From the NCBI GenBank assembly GCA_003427395.1, contig BFEA01000565.1, forward strand, positions 466,273 through 488,922: a stretch of 22,650 bases of DNA, read 5' to 3'. Position numbers and translations under genes: made by a program. Shown here in pieces: positions 1 through 8,969 of the stretch. Within the stretch, counting starts at the first letter, position 1; each line of letters opens with the position of its first letter. The DNA comes from Chara braunii. Taxonomy: Eukaryota > Streptophyta > Charophyceae > Charales > Characeae. Below the pieces are notes generated by a model that was not told the DNA's origin, did not search any database, and worked only from the letters and a program-made list of their open reading frames with translations.

Positions 1-336
1 CACTCCCAACGGTCTCTCCCCCTCTTACTTCGCCGCTGCCCCCCCCAATGCCATCGGACACCCCACCAGTTACTCCTCCCCAGCCCGATGGTCCTCCCTC
101 CCCCAACCCCGCCCTTCCACTCCCCAGCCAGTATAACCACCACCTTCCCCCCTCTCCCCCCCGAGCCAACTCCTGTGACGACATTGACTATCAAGACCAC
201 AGCGACACCGGAGGATCCCCATAGGCTGGGAGAGAAGAGGGAGCAAGGGGAAAGGGAAAAGGAGGCACATTGTCCCAGGTCACAGTCCGGGGGAGAAAGG
301 GTGCTGGTGGAAGCCTGTGCACTACAATGGCTGTAA
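1..336. other. C/T-rich stretch, possible proline-rich frame
   Basis: The first 170 bases are strongly pyrimidine-rich on the plus strand. A plus frame from 88 to 336 reads as a Pro/Thr/Ser-rich segment followed by a charged Glu/Lys/Arg stretch. It has no domain I recognise, and the composition alone could create it. It could be the decayed N-terminal region of a retroelement ORF or merely biased sequence. No promoter or splice signal convinces me. Confidence 0.2.
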
Positions 337-370
337 CTCACCATAAGAAACAGACAGCAGCACCAGGAGG

Positions 371-516
371 CGGTGGAGATAAATGGGGATCGACTGGACA
401 GCTAAACTACAACAGCGGGCAATTACATCAGGTTTCAGCCCGGCGGTGGCGATAAATGGGGATCAACTGGACAGCTAAACTACAACAGCGGGCAATTACA
501 CCAGGTTTCGGCCCGG
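371..516. repeat. 73-bp tandem duplication, two copies
   Basis: Copy 1 is 371-443 and copy 2 is 444-516. Both contain GATAAATGGGGATC, then GACAGCTAAACTACAACAGC, and end in GCCCGG. They differ at only a handful of positions, so the duplication is fairly recent. The 73-bp period is not a multiple of three, so the two copies are in different frames and any coding reading across the junction is broken. Confidence 0.9.
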
Positions 517-994
517 GAGGAGATGTGAGCCCCACTGGGCAAAAGGGCTGCAGTCGCTACTGGGGATGTAGCCTGAGCCACTGGCTTCAAGGATCACGAA
601 GATCGACGGTAGGAGCTTGAAGAGAGTAAAGGGTATAGGGTTTAAGGGGTCCAGGGACATAATAGGTCAGGCATTCAATGGGGGGCTGCTGACCAGGGCT
701 GGCTTAACAAATATGGGGTGCCCTAAGAAGGGAAGGGAATCACTAGCAGCTCCAAGGGACAAAAGGGACCTGAGTTTATGATGGAAACAGCCCACAATAA
801 AAGACAGGAGGACATAGGAATCCATAACAGTGGGAGCTGGACCCTACGAACAACAGACCTTGCCGAGACCTCAGGGGAAGGGTTTCAAAGTTAACAGTGG
901 TACTGGAAGTGGAGTAAGGAGGAATACAGCAATGATCATAGCAGGAACAACTGGGCCCTTCAGCAGCACGAAGGCCTGTATAGGTGCAATAAGT
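517..994. other. no gene seen; retroposon-like filler
   Basis: Mixed-composition sequence without a convincing reading frame. Short frames near 776-1087 exist on both strands but show no domain, bias or homology that I recognise. It leads into the first copies of the dispersed 53-bp motif and is probably the body of a decayed retroposon. Confidence 0.4.
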
Positions 995-1020
995 GGGACG
1001 CAGGACCCCGTTTCCAGCAA
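995..1020 (+). repeat. partial copy of the dispersed 53-bp retroposon motif
   Basis: This stretch reads GGGACGCAGGACCCCGTTTCC followed by AGCAA. It matches the first half of the full motif at 1045-1097. It is the most degraded member of the family in this window. Confidence 0.6.
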
Positions 1021-1044
1021 TTTCAACGCTTTTCTGTAATACTT

Positions 1045-1097
1045 GGGACGCTGGACCCGGTTTCCAGCAGGTGCAGCTCCCCACCAATAGATGGAGC
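1045..1097 (+). repeat. 53-bp dispersed retroposon motif, plus orientation
   Basis: The copy begins GGGACGCTGGACCCGG, has CTCCCCACCAATAGATGG in its second half and ends at 1097. Compared with the reverse complement of 3595-3647 it differs at one position in 53. Such near-identity in inverted orientation 2.5 kb away argues for recently active mobile copies. Its association with A- or T-runs in other copies suggests it lies near the 3' end of a poly(A)-tailed retroposon. Confidence 0.85.
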
Positions 1098-1173
1098 CTT
1101 CACCGGAGGCTATCTCGTGGGGTTCTTCATCGGATAGGCTAGTAATTGATCATGATCCTATTTTCAGACAAAA

Positions 1174-1198
1174 CCGGGTAAAAGCCCCGGTATCTCAA
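1174..1198 (+). repeat. CCGGG hairpin plus TATCTCAA, copy 1
   Basis: CCGGG (1174-1178) and CCCGG (1186-1190) form a perfect 5-bp stem around a 7-nt loop, followed by TATCTCAA. The same arrangement recurs at 2952-2976 with only loop changes. The stem is short, but the shared flank shows the two copies are related by descent. Function unknown; it may be part of a retroposon 3' region. Confidence 0.65.
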
Positions 1199-1242
1199 AG
1201 TTTTTTCTGTATATGTTCTCAAACATGTTTCATGTTTCAAAT

Positions 1243-1321
1243 GGGACGCTGGGCCCAGCACGTGCGGCTCCCCACGAATAGATTGGAGCATTGTTCCCAT
1301 NAAAAAAAAAAAAAAAAAAAA
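1243..1321 (+). repeat. diverged 53-bp motif followed by poly(A)
   Basis: The motif copy at 1243-1289 starts GGGACGCTGGGCCCAGCA and lacks a few central bases compared with 1045-1097. Twelve bases later comes an ambiguous base at 1301, then a run of 20 A (1302-1321). The order motif then A-run is that expected of a retroposon 3' end in plus orientation. The N beside the homopolymer reflects sequencing difficulty. Confidence 0.7.
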
Positions 1322-2069
1322 GAGATCAGGCTGTGGGCCCCTTTCAACAAGCATGAGCCTGCCCTAAGTGAAGGCAGGCCCCTGAATTCCAATTATATGG
1401 CCTGAGTTCGTCAATTTTGGAATAGTTTGGTGGGCGCCAGACAGTTGTCACGCACCAGTTGGTTACATCCTCCGTACTCCTGAGAATCAGGAATAATTCG
1501 GGAGCCTTTGAGGCTCTTCCAGCAACACAGGCGAAGCAGGGAGAATCTCACGTTTACTCCTGGGTGGTTGGGCAGGACCAAATCGATCCCAGGCCACTGT
1601 CTGAATGGGCCTGGGCGCAGACACTTTGGCCGCATCAGAAACTACTGGAAACACACGAGGCCCAGCCAGACAGCAAACTGGACGAGCACTTTCCATAAAG
1701 GAAAGAACTCGCCACTGGTGGGTTCATTCGGGCACTAGGCAGTGCATGCGGCAGCGCTGCTTGAGCGTGTGCTCGCAGACTGTGCGATGTGCGCTAGCGA
1801 CCACTTGAGAGAGATGCTCTTATCACTCTCCCAAGTGTAGCCCTCTCCAGAAGTTTAAAAAAAACAAAAAAAAAACAAAAAAAAAAACGAAAAATTGCCT
1901 ACCTTTTGGGGGAAGTGCAGGGAGTCACGGGGTTCTGGCCGTTTCATAACAAGTTGGCGCCGTGGGTCACGGCTGTGGCGACACACACATTTGGGTGAGT
2001 AGAAACAGCCGTCTTGTTTTCCAATGCCGTAGGACGGGGAACCATGTATATCTACCGGTTCACGGCTGG
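1322..2069. other. no gene seen; A-rich tract at 1857-1890
   Basis: No reading frame here carries a recognisable domain. A run of A-blocks broken by single C bases lies at about 1857-1890 and resembles a decayed poly(A) tail in plus orientation. It would mark the 3' end of another retroposon whose body lies to its left. The minus frame covering 1855-2382 ends in a Phe run only because it reads this A-rich tract. Confidence 0.4.
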
Positions 2070-2760
2070 CCAATGCTAGAATGACACTGGTCGGAGCTGG
2101 GGTTTGGTTGTGCTGCCCTGTAACCTGAGTGAAGGAGGTTTGAGGCCTTGTAGAGAGATCTGGGGAATTGCCGAGGGTGGAAGGCATTCCAGTGACTAAC
2201 CGTAAGTTGTTGCTAGGATGACCTTGGCCAGAGTTGGGGCAGGTTGCGCTGCCCTGTAACCCAGCGGTTGGGGATGTGATGCCTGGTAGAGCTTGGCATC
2301 TATGATAGGGGGTCAAGGCAGCTGTAGGATGGTCTGCTGAATAGCACTGGGGTAACGTGGTCTTGTTTATGTCGGCTCCCAAATAATCTCAGCTGATTTT
2401 CACTCTTTTGTAAGCAAGTCTGCTGCTCTGGGTTGCTCCCAGTGTTTTTTAGAATGCTCTGAGATTCTAGGGGCTCCTAGCAACTCACTGTAGGCTTTTC
2501 TGATGCTGTTATGTTCATGGATCTGTGGTTGTCCGATGCCAGAACGACGCTGGCCGGTGCTGGTGCGATGCCCTGTAACCCATTGATAGCAGGAGCATGA
2601 GGCCTGCTAGAGAGATCTTGGGATAGTTTGGGATGGGCATTCCAAGGGACAACCAAGGGTTACTGTCGGAATGATGCTGGCCGGAGCCGGGGTGAGTCAT
2701 GTTGCCTTGTAAGCTAACAGGGTTGGGGTGCGAGGTCTGGAAGAGCCCGATAGTGAATAA
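2070..2760. repeat. degenerate repeat family, four diverged copies
   Basis: Four segments (about 2070-2212, 2213-2340, 2521-2661 and 2662-2760) share an order of motifs: GGAATGACNCTGG-like start, then GCCCTGTAACC, then GAGGCCTNNTAGAGAGATC, then GGCATTCCA. Identity is moderate and units vary from about 100 to 145 bp. On the minus strand they read as Pro/Ser/Thr-rich frames with recurring short motifs, interrupted by stops. This could be a decayed repeat-containing protein region or a noncoding array. Confidence 0.6.
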
Positions 2761-2990
2761 AACAGGGTTGGAGGGTCGTAGAGGGTTTTGTTTGGGGTCC
2801 CTGGGGGGGTTGAGTATTTTGAAGACTTCTGTGGTGCTCCATCTGTGGCTATCACTGCCTATCAGGATTCTCTAAGACTGTGAAGGTTCTTAGTGCTCCA
2901 AAGCCATATTGATGCTCTTAGTCTCATATTCTCAACTATTCTTTGCCGAAGCCGGGTAATGGCCCCGGTATCTCAATTGCCTTGCATACG

Positions 2991-2995
<5 letters not shown>
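2761..2995. other. no gene seen; hairpin copy 2 at 2952-2976
   Basis: Non-coding. It holds the second CCGGG hairpin (stem arms 2952-2956 and 2964-2968) followed by TATCTCAA, matching 1174-1198. The rest shows nothing I can name. Confidence 0.5.
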
Positions 2996-3026
<31 letters not shown>

Positions 3027-3134
3027 AACACGACCCCTGCCAGTGCTATTGGTACGAGCAGTCACTAGCACCCAGGGGGAGGCTCCATCTATTGGTGGGG
3101 AGCATCACCTGCTGGAAAGCGGCTCCAGCGTCCC
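2996..3134 (-). mobile_element. poly(A)-tailed retroposon end, minus orientation
   Basis: A run of 27 T at 2996-3022 is a poly(A) tail on the minus strand. About 60 bases further in lies a copy of the dispersed motif at 3081-3134, which matches the consensus with about four changes. Motif then tail, read on the minus strand, is the same layout as at 3491-3647. The 5' end of this element is not visible; it may be a 5'-truncated LINE or a SINE. Confidence 0.65.
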
Positions 3135-3455
3135 ATATACAGATCATACACAGAGTCATTTGAGAAGACTTAGTATGGTTATGAGGCCTGCCAGCATTGA
3201 TTGCCCTGTCTCCAGGGGATTGACTGAGCAGGTGTGTGTATCCCAAGTAACTAGCTGGATTAGTAATAAGGCCCCTGTCCTCCGTATCTCTTCACCCCCA
3301 AGAGGGGGGCGCCAGATGACCCATTAAGCACTTGTTTCGATATGTGGTAGACCTGAGACAGGATTGACGCAAGGAGTCCGCCTCTTCAGCCCTCAACATG
3401 GCCGCTGGATAACACTGGTGTACCTAGCAGACCCCTCCTCTGAGTACTGTTATGT
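3135..3455. other. no gene seen
   Basis: No convincing frame, RNA gene or repeat. It probably belongs to the 3' untranslated part of the LINE remnant to its right, displaced by the insert at 3491-3694, since both are in minus orientation. Confidence 0.3.
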
Positions 3456-3728
3456 CAATTCTCTGTCCTCCCTCCTTCCCGACTATCCCCTTTTTTTTTT
3501 TTTTTTTTTTTTTTGATCCAAAGGCCCTTGTACAAGACCTCTATCCTGGTGGTGGTAAGAGAACCACCGGGATTGAGGCTTTGCCTAGCGGGCCGCTCCA
3601 TCTATTGGTGGGGAGCTACACCTGCTGGAAACCGGGTCCAGCGTCCCCGTACCATCTTCCTAAAGAAGAAGCAAACTTTTCTGGGTTGTGGCGCCAACTC
3701 TCTGTCCTCCCTCTCTCCCCTTATCCCC
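3456..3728 (-). mobile_element. poly(A)-tailed insert with flanking duplication
   Basis: The insert covers 3491-3694. It starts (plus strand) with 24 T, the poly(A) tail of a minus-strand retroposon, and contains the 53-bp motif at 3595-3647. The flanks 3456-3490 and 3695-3728 resemble each other over about 34 bases (both CAA-TCTCTGTCCTCCCT then TATCCCC), as an old, diverged target-site duplication would. The body is about 180 bp. I see no clear pol III A and B boxes, so it could be a SINE without obvious tRNA ancestry or a 5'-truncated LINE end. Confidence 0.6.
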
Positions 3729-4884
3729 CATACCACCCCAATTCTACCATACTATTTGCAGGGGGGGGGAAGGGATCCGGGAAGTCATCCGTCGTTCTCA
3801 TTGGAGTTGTAGCATCCACCTTGGTCCACTCGTGGAAGATCAGCCGATAGTCCTTAGTTGGCTCTTTCCCTTCCTGGGCTCTCCCCCGGTCCCCCTTGCT
3901 TCCCACCCATTCCACCCTCCCTATCTTTCCCCCGTTTTCCCTCCCAAGCCAGTTTGCGCTGAAATCTTGAATTCTTTGATGTATTTCCTTTTGTGTGTGT
4001 ATGTGACAGATTTGTGCTTTAGTCTCTTCCCAGTGTGTTGTTATGTCTGTTTGTATTTGCTGTTGTATGGTTTCTCTGAATTCCGGCCCGTCCATCCTCA
4101 CTCCTTCCATCTCATATGTGCAGCAACATCTCCAAAGTGCCCAGATCACTGCCCTGTGTCCCAGCTTGAAGATGTTATAAGTGAAGGCATCCGCCTGCTC
4201 CGCAGACCATGTTTCTAATAGGAGTGCTCTCCAGCTCCATGGCCAGGCTGTTGTTGTTCCCAGCTGGTTCCAGATCCTGTCCCACCATCGCCAGAGCCAA
4301 ATTGCCCTTGGGCGTTACAAAAAAAAGTGCTCTTAGACTATTGTTTCTGGTCTTTTCCTTGATGGGAAGGAACTGGAGCATAGCTTACACCACGGGAGGG
4401 CCCGTCCAATCTGTTCTAGGGTCGTCCGGTTTATCAACCAATCATTGGTTGGTAGGCAGCGGTGTTCCATCTGCCACTGGAGGGAGGCCAGTTTTGCAGG
4501 TTTCATTTTGGCTAGCTGGAACCATTTAACCCCCCGGAGTGCTTCCTTACTGATATTTAGGTGTCTCATCCATCTATCCTCTACCAGGTCCCGGAGGTCA
4601 GTTTTGGGGCGGAGCATTCTATACGTTGACTTGACTGCCATGCTGTGTACAACCCTGGTGCCAGGTTTCCTCCTTCCCCCCGGCACTGACCATGACCATT
4701 CCGTTGGGTCAAGGGGTAGCTGCGCGATGGGGGTGTCTGGGGAGAAGGCCATCCATTTGTCTCCATCCTTAATAGCAGACGAACCAGACATTGTCAAAAG
4801 GCAGAAACTTTGGACTGCCTTCGTTGAGACATGGACCGACTCAAAGCAGAGACTTTGTAGTCTCAATAACGACAACACACTCAC
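3721..4884 (-). pseudogene. LINE ORF2 C-terminal remnant (zf-RVT region)
   Basis: One minus-strand frame runs from 4884 to 3721 with two stops just below position 4336. It reads like the last part of a non-LTR retrotransposon polyprotein. A segment around VKWFQLAKMKPAKLASLQW and HRCLPTNDWL fits the region after the reverse transcriptase. It is followed by CKLC, then ETI, EHFF and a Trp-rich stretch, which is the order of the plant-type zf-RVT zinc finger (CX2C then HX4-5C). The last expected Cys appears as Arg (codon CGC). No reverse transcriptase catalytic motif is present, so the copy is 5'-truncated. Upstream of 4884 the frame closes. Family assignment is from motif order, not a search. 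Confidence 0.7.
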
Positions 4885-5335
4885 ATGGTATCCCTGGCTT
4901 CAGACAGAAGCGGTGTCGGGCGGCCGAAGGTCAGTCGGCCACCCGAAATCCTACGGATTAACCCTTAGATTATCTGCCTAAAGAGGGATTGACCGGGTCT
5001 TTCATTCGAACCATCGGGGGAAATTAGGGGTCGGAGAGAGACCCCTAATATTTTCTATGTCAAATACTGACACTGACCCTTGAAATCAACGAAAGGAACG
5101 GCTGCGCTCGTCGCGCCTGGAGCTCATTGTATTCGCCCATTCCGAGGCTATTTCCGAAATAACTAGTTGTGGGACGAAAATATGAGAGTAGGCCCAATCG
5201 TGACTCTTCTACATCACCTAATCGATGGGGAGATGGAGCCTCAAATTTTGTTAATACTGAGAGCAAAATTAAAATTGAGCCAAAAGGGGACTAAAATAAT
5301 AAGAAGAGGAGGAGTAAGGAGAATTTTGCTATTTC
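4885..5335. other. no gene seen; transition to AT-rich DNA
   Basis: About 450 bases with no supported frame. Composition shifts from balanced to AT-rich near 5240. A boundary between the LINE remnant and unrelated repeat DNA probably lies here, near 4980. Confidence 0.3.
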
Positions 5336-5640
5336 ATTAAATTCCATCGGAATCTAGTTTTCATTTAATGAATAAATCCTTCATTTTATTATTTTCAATA
5401 ATAGAATTAAAAACAAGAAAAAAAACCAAAAATAATAAAAGGAAAGAGAAACGGAGGAATATTTATTGTTTAATTAAATTTGGTCGGAATTTATTTATGA
5501 TAAAAAATGGTCTTCATTTTTATTTTCTCGATGACCGAACTAGAAATGAGAAAAATAATTGAAAAAAAAAAAAGAAAAGAAAACCGGCGATTATTTAATA
5601 TTTGATTAAATTTTATTTGATTTGATCACGAGGGTTTTTC
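5336..5640. repeat. AT-rich degenerate tandem repeat, ~135 bp
   Basis: The motif ATTAAATTYBRTCGGAAT begins at 5336 and again at 5473 (137 bp later), and a weaker ATTAAATTTTATTTGA begins at 5605 (132 bp later). Each is followed by a CTTCATTTT-like segment and then an A-rich stretch with GAAAA blocks. The similarity is modest and low complexity contributes to it. Short Lys/Asn-rich frames here are products of composition. Confidence 0.45.
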
Positions 5641-7224
5641 TCCCGGATTCTTTATTTACCTTGATTCTAGCGACTCTCTCTATTGCCCGATAACCGAAAC
5701 CACTTACGCAAAGTACTCGATTTGCATGATTCCTGACCTCGCTGCAACTTGTGTGTTATGAGTGCGGGATGGATGAGTGGTTTGTTGTTACCGCCATGTT
5801 ACTTGATTGTGCCCCACGGCTCCATTCCGTCTGTGTGGTTGCCGCTTCGGATCGGACACGCGGTTTGGAAGGTTCGATACTATTTCGAGATCGCGATATT
5901 CTGCAGTATTCGACATGTTTCAGGCATGATATTGGGACGGCATCTGTGTGGAACACGTCATGGCGTCATTTTCGGATTCGGTATTGGTCTGACATCGGGG
6001 TGGTACAGGCTACGGCAGTCTGAGAAGGTTGTTTCAGGATCGGTGCTATGATGGACATTGTACGGTATTTGACACACCTCAGGATCGGTTTTGGATTGGC
6101 ATTGGTACTATTTGGACTGCGGCGGCTCTGAATGTTTCTTTCGAATTTCAGGTTCGACATTGGTGCGTTGAGACAAGACAACTCTTACGACTCTGGTACG
6201 GTGTTGCGGCAGCACATTGCAATCTGGTCCGATGAAATTTGGTACAAAATGGTTGAAGGGCTGCAAATCAGCCTCACTGGTACGGTACGGCAGAGGGCTC
6301 GGGAATCACATAGGGCTGATTCAGGGATCTGGTCCTACGAACATCCGAGGTCCATGGTACTGCTGCAGGCACCGGGTTTGGCCCCTCAGACTATGGTTTA
6401 CACCTTAGCTACAGGTCTAAGCCTACGGTACCAATAGATGCAATACCCTGCTGAGTCCGCATAGGTCCTTGATACCGCTCGCCTGAGGGCGTCTCGGACA
6501 GAAGGGATAAGGGGCAGACCTGGAAGACGGCAAGGGGACATGGGGACCAGTGGAAGACAGGCGGAGCATGCCAGGCGTCCGCAGCGAAGGAAAAGTGTAC
6601 GCACGGAAGGCCTGGTTGGAATGAGCAGGGGGGGAGTGTCCAGAGGCGTGCTTGGTGTACGCCGCCCACAGCACAGCAAGAACGAGTCAGGGAAAACACT
6701 GTTCCCGTATGCGCAGCGGGCACAGCGATGACGTTCCTGTGTCAGGGATGACGGACTGGGGGGGGAGAAGGACAGAACGGGCAAGGTGTACCTAACCCTC
6801 TTCCCCGCTAGACTCGGTCAAAGGGGAGCTCGTTCAGGGGCGGGAGAGGAAAAGCAACCAGGGCAGACGACCAGTGTGCCAGGCGTACCCAGCGTCTGTC
6901 TATACCAGAGAAGGTGGGGGTTTGACCCGGGAAGATCATGACGGGCGATGGTGGACATTGAAGGCACTCTGGAGCATGGCAGAGCCTGTTTGAAGGACAG
7001 GCAGCGCGAGGTGTGCATGGGGAGAGAGAGTACCGATTCAGTTGGGGGAGAATCGGTCACAGCGCGCCAGGTGCACGCAGCCCCGTCTGGGGTTAAACGC
7101 GGGGCTATCCACGACAAGGGCAGCCAACCAGGGAGGTTGCGGCCGAGGCGCACAACTAGCCAGGCGTCGGCAGCCATACAGAAGGGTGTCTATAAGACCG
7201 GGATAGGTAGAGGGGAGAGTGAGT
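5641..7224. other. no gene seen; weak GC-rich repeats at 6571-7175
   Basis: No frame in this 1.6 kb has a domain I recognise. From about 5870 to 6170, short motifs like TTCAGGATCGGT and GGTATTGGTRC recur loosely. From 6571 onward GCCAGGCGTMCGCAGC-like motifs recur at 6571, 6879, 7067 and 7159 with irregular spacing, together with ACCAGGG-type words. This suggests an old, decayed tandem array, possibly in the upstream part of an LTR. Confidence 0.35.
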
Positions 7225-7261
7225 ATATGTGTGTATGTGTGTGTGCGTGCATGTGTGTGTG
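7225..7261. repeat. GT microsatellite
   Basis: Interrupted (GT)n with TATG and CGTGC breaks. It lies 30 bases before the 50-bp array. Confidence 0.85.
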
Positions 7262-7290
7262 AAAGAGAGTGAATGAAGGTGAGCGCGTGT

Positions 7291-7600
7291 GGGATCGAGC
7301 ATCTGTGGGACCTGTCATGCTGCTGATGGATCGAACAGGCACATGTCATTGCTGAAGGGATCAGACATGCCTCTGATGAAACGATCAGACACATGTCATT
7401 GCTGATGGGATCTGCTATCCCTCCGAGGAAACGAATAGGCACATGTCATTGCTGATGGGATCTGTCATTCCGCTGATGGAACGAACGGGCACGTCCTACT
7501 GTTGACGGGATCTGTTATCCCGAAGACAGAGCGAGCAGACATATTTCAGTGCTGAAGAGATCTGTCATTCCATTGGTAGAAGGATCAGCCCTTGTGTCAC
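7291..7600. repeat. 50-bp tandem array, six units
   Basis: Units start at 7291, 7341, 7391, 7441, 7491 and 7541, and a seventh begins at 7591; the spacing is exactly 50 bp with no indels. The core is ACATGTCATTGCTGATGGGA then TCTGTCATNC and GATGRAACGAWCAGGC. The middle units (7341-7490) are the most alike and the outer ones are diverged, typical of a decaying array. It is not a CRISPR array: there is no alternation of conserved repeat and unique spacer. Confidence 0.92.
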
Positions 7601-8010
7601 TTGCCAAGCGTGGTGATAATCCGGTATGTATGGGTAACCTTTGGGAAAAACAGAGCGGTGTGGATGGGATATCCGGCCCGAGCAGATCACATTCCGAGTC
7701 ATAACCCAAAGGCCTGATCTGTGGCGTGAGGGGGGGACCCCCTCGAGTACGGGTGGAGGAGTGGCACATGCGGGAGGTGGTGCGAGACCACTCCTTTTGT
7801 TACTTTTCTCGCTTCTTTCTTCTCGTATTCCATTTTATTTTATCTTTCTTTTGTTGTCATTTAAGTGAACATCTAATTGAAAGTCTCAGATCCCTGTGGG
7901 AAAGGTCGAGCCTCAAATATACTCGTGTGCTTTCAGACGGGTCTACCAAGCTGATTCCCTCGACCGGTTTGACCCCTTACCGGACGAGTGAAGAGAGCGA
8001 GAGAATCAGC
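7601..8010. other. no gene seen
   Basis: Mixed-composition DNA with a T-rich segment near 7796-7866. Frames through it lack recognisable content. Confidence 0.3.
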
Positions 8011-8080
8011 GCAGAGAGGGTGAGAGAACCACCGCAGAGAGTGAGTGAACCATCGCAGAGAGAGAGAGAGAGAGAGAGAG
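8011..8080. repeat. GCAGAGAG repeats and GA microsatellite
   Basis: GCAGAGAG or a close variant recurs at 8011, 8034 and 8055 (periods 23 and 21) and runs into a pure (AG)n tract at about 8057-8080. The array likely grew by slippage from the degenerate unit. Confidence 0.75.
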
Positions 8081-8315
8081 AACAGCGGGGAGTGAAGGGT
8101 TAAAGAGAGGTGAAAGGGACAGTGAGAGAAAAGGGAGAGGGCGTGAGAGTAACAGATGGAAACAGAGGGGGCGGGAGAGAGGAGATTCCGACATGTGAGA
8201 TGATCCGCCGGGGACAAGTTCGCTCGCTCTCGCTCATCCTTGATAATCGAACCAGTCAGTTGGGCCGCTGGTTCCCCTCCCAAAGGATGAACCTAAGTTG
8301 TTAGTAGGTCTGGGT

Positions 8316-8969
8316 GATTGGCTCGTTGCTCTGAGCACCTGTGAATTGTCTTGCGAATCATTTTCGAGAAATTATTGAAGAGAGCCCTGATTGGCCCGCT
8401 GCTCTGAGCACTTGTGAACTGTCTCGCAAATCATTTTCGGAAAATTTATTGGGAAGAACCCTGATTGGCTCGTTGCTCTGAGCTCCTGTGAATTGTCTTG
8501 CAAATCATTTTCGAGAAATTATTGAAGAGAGCCCTGATTGGCCCGCTGCTCTGAGCACCTGTGAACTGTCTTGTAAATCATTTTCGGNAAATTTATTGGG
8601 AAGAACCCTGATTGGCTCGTTGCTCTGAGCTCCTGTGAATTGTCTTGCAAATCATTTTNGAGAAATTATTGAAGAGAGCCCTGATTGGCNCGCTGCTCTG
8701 AGCACNTGTGAACTGTCTNGNAAATCATTTTCGGNAAATTTATTGGGAAGAACCCTGATTGGCTCGTTGCTCTGAGCTCCTGTGAATTGTCTTGCAAATC
8801 ATTTTTGAGAAATTATTGAAGAGAGCCCTGATTGGCTCGCTGCTCTGAGCACCTGTGAATCGATTGGTAAACCATTTTCGAGAAATTATCGAAAAGAGCC
8901 CTGATTGGCTCGCTGTTCCGCCCCTGCGGGCTGGGTCACCAATCACTCTATCACTGAAAAGAGCTTTCT
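8316..8969. repeat. 73/74-bp alternating tandem array with CCAAT boxes
   Basis: Units begin at GATTGG at 8316, 8389, 8463, 8536, 8610, 8683, 8757, 8830 and 8903. Their lengths alternate 73 and 74 bp up to 8830, giving a 147-bp dimeric higher-order unit. Type A has CTCGTTGCTCTGAG and GAAATTATTGAAGAGAG; type B has CCGCTGCTCTGAG and AAATTTATTGGGAAGAA. Every unit opens with (C)TGATTGGC, whose reverse complement GCCAATCA is a CCAAT box. Seven ambiguous bases between 8588 and 8735 suggest collapsed or poorly resolved copies, so the true copy number may be higher. A diverged end piece (CTGATTAGCTC) follows at 8968. Confidence 0.93.

Noticed and set aside
3688-4981. Plus-strand frames at 3688-4218 and 4445-4981
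   Set aside because: They lie opposite the LINE ORF2 remnant on the minus strand and look like its shadow; no recognisable content in the plus reading.
5368-5562. Lys/Asn-rich plus-strand frame
   Set aside because: It results from AT-rich repeat sequence and has no start context or similarity that I can support.
7641-8304. Several frames of 60-125 codons around the GA repeat
   Set aside because: Their Glu/Arg- or Ser/Leu-rich sequences come from purine-rich low-complexity DNA, and they are open on both strands.
7291-8969. CRISPR-like arrays
   Set aside because: The 50-bp and 73/74-bp units are contiguous tandem repeats without unique spacers, no cas genes are near, and all context is eukaryotic transposon DNA.
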